Below are positions 16,411 through 25,317 of a stretch of DNA of 64,000 nucleotides, piece after piece. This DNA is from Haloferax sp. Atlit-12N. GTDB taxonomy: Archaea; Halobacteriota; Halobacteria; Halobacteriales; Haloferacaceae. Under the pieces are notes generated by a model. That model worked only from the letters and a program-made list of their open reading frames with translations, searched no databases and was not told the origin of the DNA. Location of the stretch: assembly GCF_003383095.1 (NCBI RefSeq), contig NZ_PSYW01000002.1, positions 372,001-436,000 on the forward strand, given 5' to 3'. The stretch's first letter is position 1. Every line of letters starts with the position of its first letter. Both the position numbers and the translations under genes were made by a program.

Positions 16411-17457
16411 ATGGTTCGCTCCGACGGCGACGACCGACCTGATGGCGAGTCCCGGCCCGACGCCGACGACGCCGACAATAGCGATTTCGACGCCGCGGTC
16501 GCCGACCGCGCGGCCGACCTCGACCCACAGGCCCGCGCGGCCGTCGCCGAGGTCGAGCGACTGGGGCTCCCCGAGTGGTCCGCGCTCGGCGTCGAGAGCG
16601 CCCGCCGGGTCGAAGACGAGGTGTTCTCGGCCGGCGACGCGCCCGAGGTCGCCCGCGTTACGAACTTCGCAATCGACGGCGAGAGCGGCGAGAGAGCGGC
16701 GTCTGTCCACGAGATTCCGCTCCGCATCTATCATCCCGAACCCGGTGAGACGCGCCCCGCGCTCGTCTTCTTCCACGGCGGCCTCTGGGCGATGGGCACG
16801 CTGGGTTCAATCGACGGCGTCTGCCGACGGCTCGCGGTCCGTTCGGGTCGCGTCGTCGTCTCGGTCGACTACCGACTCGCGCCCGAACACCCGTTTCCCG
16901 CCGGTCTCGGCGACTGCGTGCGGGCGGTCGAGTGGGTCGCGGAACACGGCGCGTCCGTCGGCGCAGACGCTGACCGCCTCGCCGTCGCGGGGACGAGCGC
17001 TGGCGGCAACCTCGCGGCCGCGGTCTGTCTCCACGCTCGCGAGTTCGGTGGCCCCAATATCGAGAGACAGGTTCTCCTGTACCCGATGACCGACTGCTCG
17101 GCCGACCACGACTCGCTCCGGGAGAACACCGACGGCCCGCTTCTCACCCGCGACGACGTGCTGTGGGCCCACGACACCTACCTCCGGAACCCGGTGGACC
17201 GTTACAACCCCTTCGCCGCGCCGCTTCGGGCCGACTCGCACACCGACCTCCCGCCCGCGTACGTCGTCACCGCCGGCTTCGACCCGCTTCGGGACGAGGG
17301 CGCGGCCTACGCGTCGGCGCTCGACGCCGCCGGAGTCGACGTCGTCCACGACCACGAGGCCGCCATGCCGCACGGCTTTCTGAGCCTCGCGGCCGACGTC
17401 GACGCGGCGGACGCGGCGCTCGACCGGGTCGCGGGAGCGCTGGAAAACGAGGGCTGA
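16411..17457 (+). CDS. HSL-type alpha/beta hydrolase (possible kynurenine formamidase)
   Basis: 348 residues. The N-terminal 75 residues are acidic and variable. The core shows the oxyanion motif FFHGGLWAMG, the nucleophile elbow GTSAGGNLAA, the acid in TAGFDPLRDEG and the His in AMPHGFLSLA. It belongs to the hormone-sensitive lipase/esterase family. The HGGxW signature is shared with arylformamidases, and the gene shares its promoter region with kynU, so kynurenine formamidase is a reasonable guess; a general esterase is equally possible. Confidence 0.85.
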   Translation: MVRSDGDDRPDGESRPDADDADNSDFDAAVADRAADLDPQARAAVAEVERLGLPEWSALGVESARRVEDEVFSAGDAPEVARVTNFAIDGESGERAASVHEIPLRIYHPEPGETRPALVFFHGGLWAMGTLGSIDGVCRRLAVRSGRVVVSVDYRLAPEHPFPAGLGDCVRAVEWVAEHGASVGADADRLAVAGTSAGGNLAAAVCLHAREFGGPNIERQVLLYPMTDCSADHDSLRENTDGPLLTRDDVLWAHDTYLRNPVDRYNPFAAPLRADSHTDLPPAYVVTAGFDPLRDEGAAYASALDAAGVDVVHDHEAAMPHGFLSLAADVDAADAALDRVAGALENEG

Positions 17458-17463
17458 ATCCGC

Positions 17464-18504
17464 TTATTCGTCGGCGTCCGACTCCTCGGCCTCGCGGGCG
17501 AGTCGGTCGTAGGCGGCCCACGAGGGGTCCACGTCGGGGTGTTCGATTCGCTCGCCGTCGACGACGACACCTTTGCCCGCGACGACGGTGCCGGCGACGC
17601 CGACGGGGGTGCCGCGGGCGTCGAGCGCGGCGACCACGTCGTCCGTGACGGCGGGGTCGGTGGCGACGACGAGCGACCCGGCGGTGGTCGAGCGCCACGG
17701 GTCGATGCCGAGGAACTCGCAGGTCTCGCGGACGCCGGGGCGAAGCGGGATGCTCGACTCGTCGATTTCGAGTTGGACGCCCGCGCTCTCGGCGATTTCG
17801 TTGAGCGCGCCGTGGACGCCGCACTCGGTGGCGTCGTGCATGGCGTGGACGCCGCGGCCGCCGGCCGCCGAGACGGTCATCGCGTCGCGGACGGCGTCGG
17901 TCTCGTCGAGTCGCGCCTGCGCGGCGTCGAGTACGTCGGCGTCGAGGTCGGCGAAGGCGCCCGGGAACAGCGTCGTCAGGAGCCCGGTCGCCTCGACGCC
18001 CGGCCCCTTCGTCACGAGCACGTCGTCGCCGGGTTTCGCGCCGTCCGGGCGGACCACGTCGTCGTGGTCGCCGACGGCGAGCGCGGTCGCGCCGCCGACC
18101 CACGGGTACGAACAGCCGGCGTAGCGGGCGGTGTGGCCGGTGACGATGCTGACGCCGAGGTCGTCGGCCTCGTCGTGCATCGCTTCCCAGAGTTCGGCGA
18201 ACTGCGCGTCGGTCATCTCGGGCGGGAGCGTAAAGGAGACGGCGAGGTGCGAGGGGTCCAGCCCCGAGACGGCGATGTCCGAGAGGACGATGTCGATGGC
18301 GAACCGGCCCGCGCGCTCGAAGCCGAGCGCGGGAAGCACGGAGACGGGGTCGGTCGCGATGGCGACGGCGGTGCCGTCGATGTCGAGGAGGCCGAAGTCG
18401 ACGCCGTGGGTCGGGCCGAGCGCCACGTCGTCGCGGGCCGCGCCCAACCGCGGGTAGATGTACTCGTCGAAGAACTCGCGGTCGACCTTTCCGAGGTCGG
18501 TCAT
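17464..18504 (-). CDS. AIR synthase-like (PurM/SelD/HypE fold) protein
   Basis: 346 residues. The N-terminal half contains metal/ATP-binding residues in ATDPVSVLPA and DIVLSDIAVSGL; the C-terminal half has HDATECGVHGALNEIAE, a HypE/PurM-type signature. It lacks the C-terminal PRVC(C/A) Cys of HypE, so it is not HypE. Members of this broad family hydrolyse or transfer phosphate from ATP to small molecules. Substrate unknown. It converges with the hydrolase, with six bases between stops. Confidence 0.8.
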   Translation of the reverse strand: MTDLGKVDREFFDEYIYPRLGAARDDVALGPTHGVDFGLLDIDGTAVAIATDPVSVLPALGFERAGRFAIDIVLSDIAVSGLDPSHLAVSFTLPPEMTDAQFAELWEAMHDEADDLGVSIVTGHTARYAGCSYPWVGGATALAVGDHDDVVRPDGAKPGDDVLVTKGPGVEATGLLTTLFPGAFADLDADVLDAAQARLDETDAVRDAMTVSAAGGRGVHAMHDATECGVHGALNEIAESAGVQLEIDESSIPLRPGVRETCEFLGIDPWRSTTAGSLVVATDPAVTDDVVAALDARGTPVGVAGTVVAGKGVVVDGERIEHPDVDPSWAAYDRLAREAEESDADE

Positions 18505-18813
18505 ACGCGACCTGCGGGGGCCGCGGGTAAGAACGTACTCATCCGGTGACGACGGGCGTCCCGGTGGGGTCGAGGCCCGGTTGTCGGCGCGGCCGCTCGC
18601 CGGTCGAAAGGTGGGACGGTCCCCCGTCCCTGCTCATGAAGAGACGCGGAGACGGTTCGAAGGGGCATGAAAGTCCCACCACCGGACTGCCCGCGTCGCT
18701 TCAACCTGAACGCCGGACGTACAAGAACCTCGCTAAGTTCCCTCGATGGACCTATATAGCTCCAATAAGACTGCGGAGAATACTGCCGCTACACCGGAAT
18801 CGACCGCCGACGG
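18505..18813. other. Structured intergenic region, possible TnpB/omegaRNA fossil
   Basis: 309 bp without a convincing gene. GGTGGGAC (about 18611-18618) pairs with GTCCCACC (about 18673-18680), enclosing a second short hairpin, GACGG/CCGTC. The minus-strand frame contains KRRGQSGGGTFMPLRTV, which recalls the C-terminal tails of haloarchaeal IS1341-type TnpB proteins; no zinc finger or catalytic part is present. A CTATATAG box lies at about 18751-18758. The function is not established. Confidence 0.3.
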
Positions 18814-19764
18814 TCAGACCGGACGGTGGCCCGCCTCGTCGGGGGTGTTGTTCGGGGTCCGCCACGCGTCGTCGAGGTGTTCGACGAGCGCGCGGGCGAC
18901 GGCCACCGGCTCCTCGTGGTGGATCCAGTGGGTCGCCTCCTCGAACGTCTTGAGGTGGCCGTCCTCGCAGAACGCGAGGCTCTCGCGCGCCATCTTCGGC
19001 CGGAGGAACCGGTCGCGGCTCCCCCAGACGACGAGCGTCGGGGGTTCGACCGTCTCGACGCGGGGTCGCGGGCGCTCGCGGGCGACCGCCCGGTACCAGT
19101 CGACCATCGAGCCGTAGGCTCCGGAGACCGACCACGCGGCGCGATAGCAGTCGAGGTCGGTCGCCGAGAACGTGCCGGGGAGCGCGGAGCCGGTCATCGT
19201 CCGCTCCAGGACGGCCCAGTCGCCGACGGGGGCGAGGAGTTCGGGGAGCTTCGGCAGTTGGAAGAACAGGACGTACCAGCTCCGAAGCTGTTGGGCCGGG
19301 TCGCGTCTGAGGTGGCGGGCGAGCACCGCCGGGTGTGGGAGGTTCATCGCGGTGAGCGACTGCACCCGGTCGCGGTGGTGGAGCGCCGTCCACCACGCAA
19401 CCGCGCCACCCCAGTCGTGACCGACGACGTGGGCCTTCTCGTGGCCGAGCGCGTCCGCGACGCCGACCACGTCGTCGGCGAGTTCGTCGATGCTGTACCA
19501 CTCGACGCCCGAGGGGCGGTCGCTCAGGTTGTAGCCGCGCTGGTCGAGTGCGACGACCCGGTAACCCGCTTCGGTCAACGGGCGGAGGTAGTCCGTCCAC
19601 GCGTACCAACACTCCGGGAAGCCGTGGAGGAGGACGACGAGTTCGCCGTCTTCCGGTCCGGCTTCGACCGCGTGGAGCGTGACCTCACCCGCGTCGATGC
19701 GGCGGCTCGTCGCCTCGACGGACAGCTCCACGTCGTCGCGCGACAGCCCCGATTGCTTCGCCAT
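18814..19764 (-). CDS. Alpha/beta hydrolase, epoxide hydrolase-like
   Basis: 316 residues. HGFPECWYAW (oxyanion), GHDWGGAVAW (nucleophile Asp), an acid in VVWGSRDRFL and a His in ATHWIHHEEP follow the epoxide hydrolase/haloalkane dehalogenase pattern; Asp as nucleophile favours epoxide hydrolase. The start MAKQSGLSRDD is chosen over a longer upstream frame of arginine-rich translation. Monocistronic. Confidence 0.88.
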   Translation of the reverse strand: MAKQSGLSRDDVELSVEATSRRIDAGEVTLHAVEAGPEDGELVVLLHGFPECWYAWTDYLRPLTEAGYRVVALDQRGYNLSDRPSGVEWYSIDELADDVVGVADALGHEKAHVVGHDWGGAVAWWTALHHRDRVQSLTAMNLPHPAVLARHLRRDPAQQLRSWYVLFFQLPKLPELLAPVGDWAVLERTMTGSALPGTFSATDLDCYRAAWSVSGAYGSMVDWYRAVARERPRPRVETVEPPTLVVWGSRDRFLRPKMARESLAFCEDGHLKTFEEATHWIHHEEPVAVARALVEHLDDAWRTPNNTPDEAGHRPV

Positions 19765-19856
19765 ACCCCTCGCTACGGCGGCGAAGAACAAATGTGCCGC
19801 GGCGACGCGCGGCCGTCGTCTGCGAGAAAACGGGTCGGTTCCGCGGCCCGGTTCGG

Positions 19857-22076
19857 CTATCCGAACAGGCGCTCTCTGATGCTCCGAGAGCGACTCCGTT
19901 CGGCTAAGAGGACCGAACACTCCACGTCGTCGACGACGTCCATGACGACGGTGCCGCTGACGAGCCGCGAGAGCAGGCCGCGCTCCGTCGCACCGACGAC
20001 GAGGAGCGACGCGTCGGTCGCGTGCGACTCGATGGCTCTCTCGACGTCGCCGGTCTCGACGGTGAGTGTGGCGTCGCCGAGGCCGCGCTCGTCGGCCCAC
20101 TCGCGGAGGAAGCGCTCACCCACGTCCCTGTCTTCGGCGACGTGGAGGAGCTCTATCTCCGCGTCGCAGAACTCGCGGAGGACAGAGGCGATGGACGCCG
20201 AAAGGTCGGAGTCCGGGCCGCCGGCGGTCGGGACGAGCACGTGCGAGGGGTCGAAGCCGCGGTCCTTCAGCACCAACACGTCGTAGGGGAGCGCGTGCGT
20301 TATCTCCTCGTACGCGCTCTCGGCGCGGCCGGGCGACCCGTGGCTGTCGGGGCCCCAGCCCATGACGACGAGGTCGGCGTTGTAGGTCTCCGCCGCGTCG
20401 AACACTTCCTCGAACGACCGGTGAGAGAGAACGGTGTGCGTCTCCATGTCCACGCCGAGTTCGTCGGCGTCGACGCGGGCCTGTTCGAGCAGGCGGTCGG
20501 CCTCGGCGAAGTCGTACTCCTCGCGGGCCGATTCGAGAGCGGTCTGGTCCGGCACTTTCACGATGTGGACGCCGACGAGCGTCCCGTCGTTGGCCTTGGT
20601 GACGGCCCCGGCCAGCGAGATGAGGTCGCGCTCGCTTTCGGGGTTCGAAAGCGGGACCATGACGCGGTAGCCCCCGTCGGGCTGGACCGACGTGGCGGCC
20701 GAGACTGCGGCATCCGGGAGCTGCTCCGACTGCTGGAGCAGGTACTTTCCGAGGATGCCCTGCTTCGTCGCTTTCGTGCGGGCGTAGGCGGCGTACCACA
20801 CCATGGCGAACACCACGAAGCCGGCCGCGAGGAGGACGATGGTGTTGGCGAAGAACGCGATGAGTGCGAACGACGTAATCGCCCCGAGGATGGGAACAAA
20901 GGGGTACAGCGGAACCCGGTAGTCCGGCTGGTAATCCTCGGGGTCGGACACGCGCATCACGATGAGCGAGACGTTGAGCAGCCCGTAGATGATGAGGTGG
21001 AGGACGCTCCCGGCGTTCGCGAGGGTGTTGACGTCAGCCAGCAGGATAAACAGGAGGATGAACCCGCCGGTGATGGCGATAGAGCGGTACGGCGTGCCGA
21101 ACCGGGGGTGAATCTCGTTGAGTGCCGTGGAGACGATTCGGTCGCGCCCCATGGCGAAGTTAATCCGCGAGGAGGCGAGAATCGAGGCGTTCGCGGACGA
21201 GGCGGTGGCGAGGAGGCCGCCGAACAGCATCGCACCTGCACCGACCGGACCGATGAGGAGCCGGGCGACGTCGACGACGGCGGTCTCGTTCCCGGCGACG
21301 AGGCTGTTGTCCACGGCGGCCAGCACGGTCAGGAGGACGAGCGCGTACACCAGCGTCACGATGACGACGCTGCCGAGGACGGCACGCGGGAGGTTCTTGC
21401 CGGGGTTCTTGATCTCCTCCGCGACGGAGGTAATCTGGACGAACCCGAGGTACGAGACGAAGATGAGGCCGGTCACGGGCAGGAGCGGCGACACGCCCTT
21501 GTCCGGCGGGACGAACGGTCGGAGTTTGGCGAGGTCCGCGTTCAGGAGTCCGAAGACCGTGAACACGGCGAGGATGGCCAGCAAAATGAGTACGATGGCG
21601 TTCTGTAGCTTCCCCGTCTCCTTCGCACCGACGTAGTTGATGAACACGAAGAGGAGGCCGCCCGCGAGGGCGACGAGCTTCACGGCGGAAACCGTGACAC
21701 CACCGAGGACGAGGCTCGGAATGGGGAGGAACGTCACCACGTACTGACCGAAGCCGGTCATGTAGAACGCGGAGGCGAACGCGAGCCCCATCCAGTTGCC
21801 CCACCCGGCGACGCTGCCGAACAGCGGCCCGAGGGCGTGGTTGATGTAGTAGTACGCGCCGCCGGACTTCGGCATCGCGGTGCCTAGTTCGCTGGCGGAC
21901 ATGGCGGTCAAGAGCGCGATGACGCCGCCGAGGACGAACGCGGCGGCCGAGAGCGGCCCGGCCTGTTGGACCGCAGCGCCCGGAAGCACGAAGATGCCCG
22001 CACCGATCATCGTCCCGATACCGATGGTCAACGCCGCGAGCGGGCCGAGGTCTTTTGCGAGTTCCTCGTCTGTCAT
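19857..22076 (-). CDS. APC-superfamily amino acid transporter with two C-terminal Usp domains
   Basis: 739 residues. Residues 1-440 form about 12 transmembrane helices; the first carries GIGTMIGAGIFVLPG, the substrate-binding turn of APC transporters. Residues about 465-600 and 605-725 are two universal stress protein repeats (VVMGWGPDSHGSPG and LLVVGATERGLLSRL as nucleotide loops). The start ATG overlaps the TGA of the upstream free-standing Usp gene, so expression is coupled. Usp domains probably regulate the transporter by nucleotide binding. Confidence 0.92.
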   Translation of the reverse strand: MTDEELAKDLGPLAALTIGIGTMIGAGIFVLPGAAVQQAGPLSAAAFVLGGVIALLTAMSASELGTAMPKSGGAYYYINHALGPLFGSVAGWGNWMGLAFASAFYMTGFGQYVVTFLPIPSLVLGGVTVSAVKLVALAGGLLFVFINYVGAKETGKLQNAIVLILLAILAVFTVFGLLNADLAKLRPFVPPDKGVSPLLPVTGLIFVSYLGFVQITSVAEEIKNPGKNLPRAVLGSVVIVTLVYALVLLTVLAAVDNSLVAGNETAVVDVARLLIGPVGAGAMLFGGLLATASSANASILASSRINFAMGRDRIVSTALNEIHPRFGTPYRSIAITGGFILLFILLADVNTLANAGSVLHLIIYGLLNVSLIVMRVSDPEDYQPDYRVPLYPFVPILGAITSFALIAFFANTIVLLAAGFVVFAMVWYAAYARTKATKQGILGKYLLQQSEQLPDAAVSAATSVQPDGGYRVMVPLSNPESERDLISLAGAVTKANDGTLVGVHIVKVPDQTALESAREEYDFAEADRLLEQARVDADELGVDMETHTVLSHRSFEEVFDAAETYNADLVVMGWGPDSHGSPGRAESAYEEITHALPYDVLVLKDRGFDPSHVLVPTAGGPDSDLSASIASVLREFCDAEIELLHVAEDRDVGERFLREWADERGLGDATLTVETGDVERAIESHATDASLLVVGATERGLLSRLVSGTVVMDVVDDVECSVLLAERSRSRSIRERLFG

Positions 22077-22534
22077 GTTTCACCGCCTTTGTCGGAATCG
22101 GCCGGTGGCAGCACGACCACGGGACGGTCGCTGTGTCGAATCAGCTCTTCTCGGACCGCGCCGGAAAAGAGGTCCCACCACGAGCGACCGCCGCGCGGGG
22201 TGAAGACGATGGCCGTCGCGTCGGCCTCGTGCGCCGCCTCGAGGATGGCGTCGCCGACGTCGGTCGCGAACCGGAGGTCGGTCTGGAGTTCGATGCCGGC
22301 GTCGTCCGCGGCGCGGCGAGCGATATCGAACAGTTCGTCCGCGACCTCCTCGCGCTGTTCGACGCCGGCTTTGTCCGGCGCGCCGCCCGCTTTCTCGATG
22401 ACGTGGACGACCGAGGCTTGACCGCCGGCCGCGGCGATGCGCGGGAACGCGGTGGCGCAGGTGACTTCGGCGTCGTCCGTGTTCGCGAGCGGAAGCAGCG
22501 GACGTGAGAACAGCGGTTCGACGTGTTCAGTCAT
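22073..22534 (-). CDS. Universal stress protein (UspA family)
   Basis: 153 residues. It starts MTEHVEPLFSRPLLPLANTDDA rather than with the typical VPVD, but the central and C-terminal pattern is Usp-like, with VFTPRGGRSWWDLFSGAV as the ATP-loop equivalent and VVVLPPA at the end. The first base of its stop overlaps the downstream transporter start (ATGA). Likely a regulatory partner of that transporter. Confidence 0.85.
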   Translation of the reverse strand: MTEHVEPLFSRPLLPLANTDDAEVTCATAFPRIAAAGGQASVVHVIEKAGGAPDKAGVEQREEVADELFDIARRAADDAGIELQTDLRFATDVGDAILEAAHEADATAIVFTPRGGRSWWDLFSGAVREELIRHSDRPVVVLPPADSDKGGET

Positions 22535-22726
22535 GTGTCGAACCCGCGAGAGTGGAGTGAGGGAGACGATTCCACCCGGCGGAACGGGATTGTGCCGGGG
22601 CGAGCGAGCCCAATTCACAACGTGACCGTCGGGAGTTCATGCGCGGGAGTTGTGCGGCAATAGATTTAGAAGTTCGCAAACCGGGGCACCGCGTCGAAGC
22701 GAATCGAACGCGGAGAGAACGCGTTC

Positions 22727-23122
22727 TCAGACGGCGGTGACCCACGCCCGGTACGCCTCGTCGCGGCCGTAGACCGCCTGAAAGACGCGGTCTGCGAAGC
22801 CGGCGAGGCGGTTCGCGTCCGAGCGGGCGGTGATGCGGACGTTCGTTCCCTCGGCCTCTTCGGGACTCTCCAGTTGGTCGATGCGGAACTCGGGGAACTC
22901 CGAGAGGAGCGTCTTGAGCCGGTCGAGTTCGTCTTCGGTCACGTCCATGTTGAACGTCTGGTCGGCGAACTGAATCCACGGGCCGGGACCCTCGCCGTCG
23001 AGGTCGTCGAGGCGCTCGGCCTCGATAGTGAGAAAGGCGCTGCCGCGGTCGCGGTGTGCCGACACGGCGTCGGCGAAGAGCTTCCGGCGCTCGCGGGTGG
23101 TGTCGGCCTCGAATCGAGTCAT
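22727..23122 (-). CDS. Haloarchaeal protein of unknown function
   Basis: 131 residues, acidic and soluble, with no recognised motif. The sequence MTRFEADTTRERRKLF begins with a helix, and the middle shows an alpha/beta alternation with IQFADQTFNMDVTEDEL. The start is the internal ATG; the longer frame adds nine residues. Restricted to haloarchaea as far as I can tell. Confidence 0.7.
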   Translation of the reverse strand: MTRFEADTTRERRKLFADAVSAHRDRGSAFLTIEAERLDDLDGEGPGPWIQFADQTFNMDVTEDELDRLKTLLSEFPEFRIDQLESPEEAEGTNVRITARSDANRLAGFADRVFQAVYGRDEAYRAWVTAV

Positions 23123-23210
23123 GCGGGTTGCTACACCCGGGCGGTACAAAAGCGGCCCGCGTCGGGGCGGTGTGCCACGGACGGTGGCGACCGTGACGGC
23201 CGCCGACGCG

Positions 23211-24230
23211 TCAGAACAGCGCGAGAACCGCGACGAGCGCGAGCGCGCTGATGGTGAGCAGTTGCAGTCCGAGGACGGCGAGCGGTGCCGCGCCCGTCTG
23301 TCGCATCGCGTCGAGCCGAACGTCGAGGCCGAGGCCGACGAACGCGAGCGCGAACAGGGCGTCGCTGGCGGTGCCGACGGTCGCGAGCGTCGCGTCCGAG
23401 AGCAGGCCGAGGTTGGCGACGGCGGCGACGGCGACGAAGCCGACGAGGAACCGCGGGACCCCGTCGAAGACGGCGCGCAGGCCGGTCGCGGCCTCCTCGG
23501 CCCGGCCGGCGTAGCGAACCGCGTAGGCGACGGCGACGAAGCCGAGCATGGAGTTGCGCGCGAGTTTGGTCACGGTCGCCCAGCGACCGGCGACCTCGGA
23601 GTGGGCGAAGCCGGCCGCAGTGACGGGGCCGGTGCTGAACATGCTCAGGCCGGCCCAGATGCCGAACTGACGGCCGGACAGCGGAAGCAGGTCGCCGGCG
23701 ATGGGGAACGCGGCGAGCGTGAGCGCGTCGAACAGGAGGACCGCGGCGACGACGTGGGTGAGCGACTCGCCGTCGGCGTCGATGGTGCCGGCGATGGCGG
23801 TGGCCGCGGAGACGCCGCAGACGCTCGCGCCGGCCGCGAGAAGCGACCCGGTCTTGTCGGCGAGGCCGAACACGCGCCCGGCGACGGCCTCGACGAGGAG
23901 GACGCCCGCGGCGACGGTGACGACGACGAGCGCGACCAGCACGGGGCCGGAGGCGACGAGTTCGTCGATTGCGATGCGAGCGCCGAGCAGGACGATACCC
24001 GTCTCGAGGAGGAGCTTCTGCGTGTCGACGCCGGGCCGCGCCCAGTCGGGGACGCCGACCGTGTTGGCGACGACGGCCCCGAAGAGCACGCCGAGCAAGA
24101 GCGCGTTGACGCCGGGGACGAAGCCGGCGACGAGCGCCGCCGCCCCCGCGAGGACGACGAGGAGGCCGACGCCCGGTGCGAGTCGCGCGAGCCGGCCGAT
24201 GCCGGCGTCCGAGCTCTCCCCGGCGCTCAC
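23211..24230 (-). CDS. YeiH family membrane protein (putative sulfate exporter)
   Basis: 339 residues from GTG. About ten hydrophobic segments; ASVCGVSAATAIAGTIDAD and FSTGPVTAAGF are conserved YeiH-type motifs. The family is annotated UPF0324 and some members are linked to sulfonate or sulfate export; the substrate here is not known. The GTG at 24230 overlaps the TGA of a small upstream ORF (GTGA), indicating translational coupling. Confidence 0.85.
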   Translation of the reverse strand: MSAGESSDAGIGRLARLAPGVGLLVVLAGAAALVAGFVPGVNALLLGVLFGAVVANTVGVPDWARPGVDTQKLLLETGIVLLGARIAIDELVASGPVLVALVVVTVAAGVLLVEAVAGRVFGLADKTGSLLAAGASVCGVSAATAIAGTIDADGESLTHVVAAVLLFDALTLAAFPIAGDLLPLSGRQFGIWAGLSMFSTGPVTAAGFAHSEVAGRWATVTKLARNSMLGFVAVAYAVRYAGRAEEAATGLRAVFDGVPRFLVGFVAVAAVANLGLLSDATLATVGTASDALFALAFVGLGLDVRLDAMRQTGAAPLAVLGLQLLTISALALVAVLALF

Positions 24231-24373
24231 GGCCCGAACGTCGCGAGGACGGTCACGACGACGAGACCGAGGGCGGTCGCGCGCCAGCCGCGTTCGAGCG
24301 TACACCACTGACCGTACGCGCGCTCGACGGTGGCCGCGCCGAACGCGTCGCGCATGAGGGACGAATCGCGCAT
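24227..24373 (-). CDS. Small membrane microprotein coupled to the YeiH gene
   Basis: 48 residues from ATG 24373 (alternative ATG at 24355). The sequence has a hydrophilic N-terminus (RDAFGAATVERAYGQWCTLE) and one transmembrane helix at the C-terminus. The stop overlaps the GTG start of the YeiH gene, the main reason to accept it. Function unknown. Confidence 0.5.
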   Translation of the reverse strand: MRDSSLMRDAFGAATVERAYGQWCTLERGWRATALGLVVVTVLATFGP

Positions 24374-24552
24374 CTGTCGGTGCCACGAGGGCCGCGCCGT
24401 TGAACGTGTCGCTTCCGTCTGTGAAACCGGCAACAAAACCCTTGAACACCGCGATAGGACGGCCATGAGAGCTGTAGAACGACGAACAAGGAGCAATATT
24501 GTCTCGTTCCTCTGACCGACGCCGTCGCAGAACTCAGTACGTATCTTCAACA

Positions 24553-24559
24553 CTATATG
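24553..24559 (+). promoter_or_regulatory. TATA box of adk
   Basis: CTATATG centred 26 bases before ATG 24582 indicates a leaderless adk transcript. Confidence 0.6.
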
Positions 24560-24581
24560 CTCTCGCCGGATGGGGTCAGAT

Positions 24582-25208
24582 ATGGCAAAGCGCATCCTCT
24601 TGCTCGGAGCGCCGGGCGCAGGTAAGGGCACACAGTCGAAGCGACTCGCCGAGACCTACGGCGTCGAACACGTCACCACGGGCGACGCGCTGCGCGCGAA
24701 CAAGGACATGGAGACCGAGTACGGGACGCCCCGTTCGTTCATGGAGAAGGGCGAACTCGTCCCCGACGCGGTCGTCAACGAAATCGTCGAGGCCGCGCTG
24801 GAAGACGCCGACGGCTACGTCCTCGACGGCTACCCGCGGAACCTCTCGCAGGCGGAGTATCTCACCGAAATCACCGACCTCGACGCGGTCATCTACCTGA
24901 AGGTCGCCGAGTCAGAACTCGTCGAGCGTCTCACCGGCCGCCGTGTCTGCGACGACTGCGGCACGAACTTCCACGTGAAGTTCAACCAGCCCGAGGAGGA
25001 GGGCGTCTGCGACGACTGCGGCGGCGAACTCGTCCAGCGCGACGACGACACCGAAGAGACGGTCCGCGAGCGCCTGTCGGTGTTCAAGGAGAACACCGAG
25101 CCGGTCATCGAACACTACCGCGACGAGGGCGTCCTCGTCGAGGTTGACGGCGAACAGACCCCGGACGAGGTCTTCGAGGACGTTCAGGCCGTCGTCGACG
25201 ACGCGTAA
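24582..25208 (+). CDS. adk: Adenylate kinase
   Basis: 208 residues; AMP + ATP to 2 ADP. P-loop [11 protein letters not shown] at the N-terminus, NMP-binding region, and a zinc-lid with two CxxC pairs (CDDCGTNF and CDDCGGEL). The start is fixed by the TATA box at about -26. It opens the adk-DUF106-cmk-cbf5 block, an order widely conserved in archaea, where secY often precedes it but does not here. Confidence 0.96.
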   Translation: MAKRILLLGAPGAGKGTQSKRLAETYGVEHVTTGDALRANKDMETEYGTPRSFMEKGELVPDAVVNEIVEAALEDADGYVLDGYPRNLSQAEYLTEITDLDAVIYLKVAESELVERLTGRRVCDDCGTNFHVKFNQPEEEGVCDDCGGELVQRDDDTEETVRERLSVFKENTEPVIEHYRDEGVLVEVDGEQTPDEVFEDVQAVVDDA

Positions 25209-25227
25209 GCGCGCACTCGGAACGACG

Positions 25228-25232
25228 TTTTT
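25228..25232 (+). terminator. T-run after adk
   Basis: Five T residues 20 bases after the adk stop, in a gap of 109 bp before the DUF106 gene; a plausible archaeal terminator. Confidence 0.35.
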
Positions 25233-25317
25233 CGCCGACTATACTCGGAGCGCCGGCGCGCTCGCTCTCGTCTCCAGAGTAAAACCTTGATAACAGCCGG
25301 TTGCTAAAGGGGCGGTA

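Noticed and set aside
17464..18504. HypE hydrogenase maturation protein
   Set aside because: The C-terminal Cys needed for thiocarbamate transfer is absent and there are no hydrogenase genes.
20022..21608. 528-residue frame antisense to the APC transporter
   Set aside because: Low-complexity charged translation; the minus-strand gene has transporter and Usp motifs.
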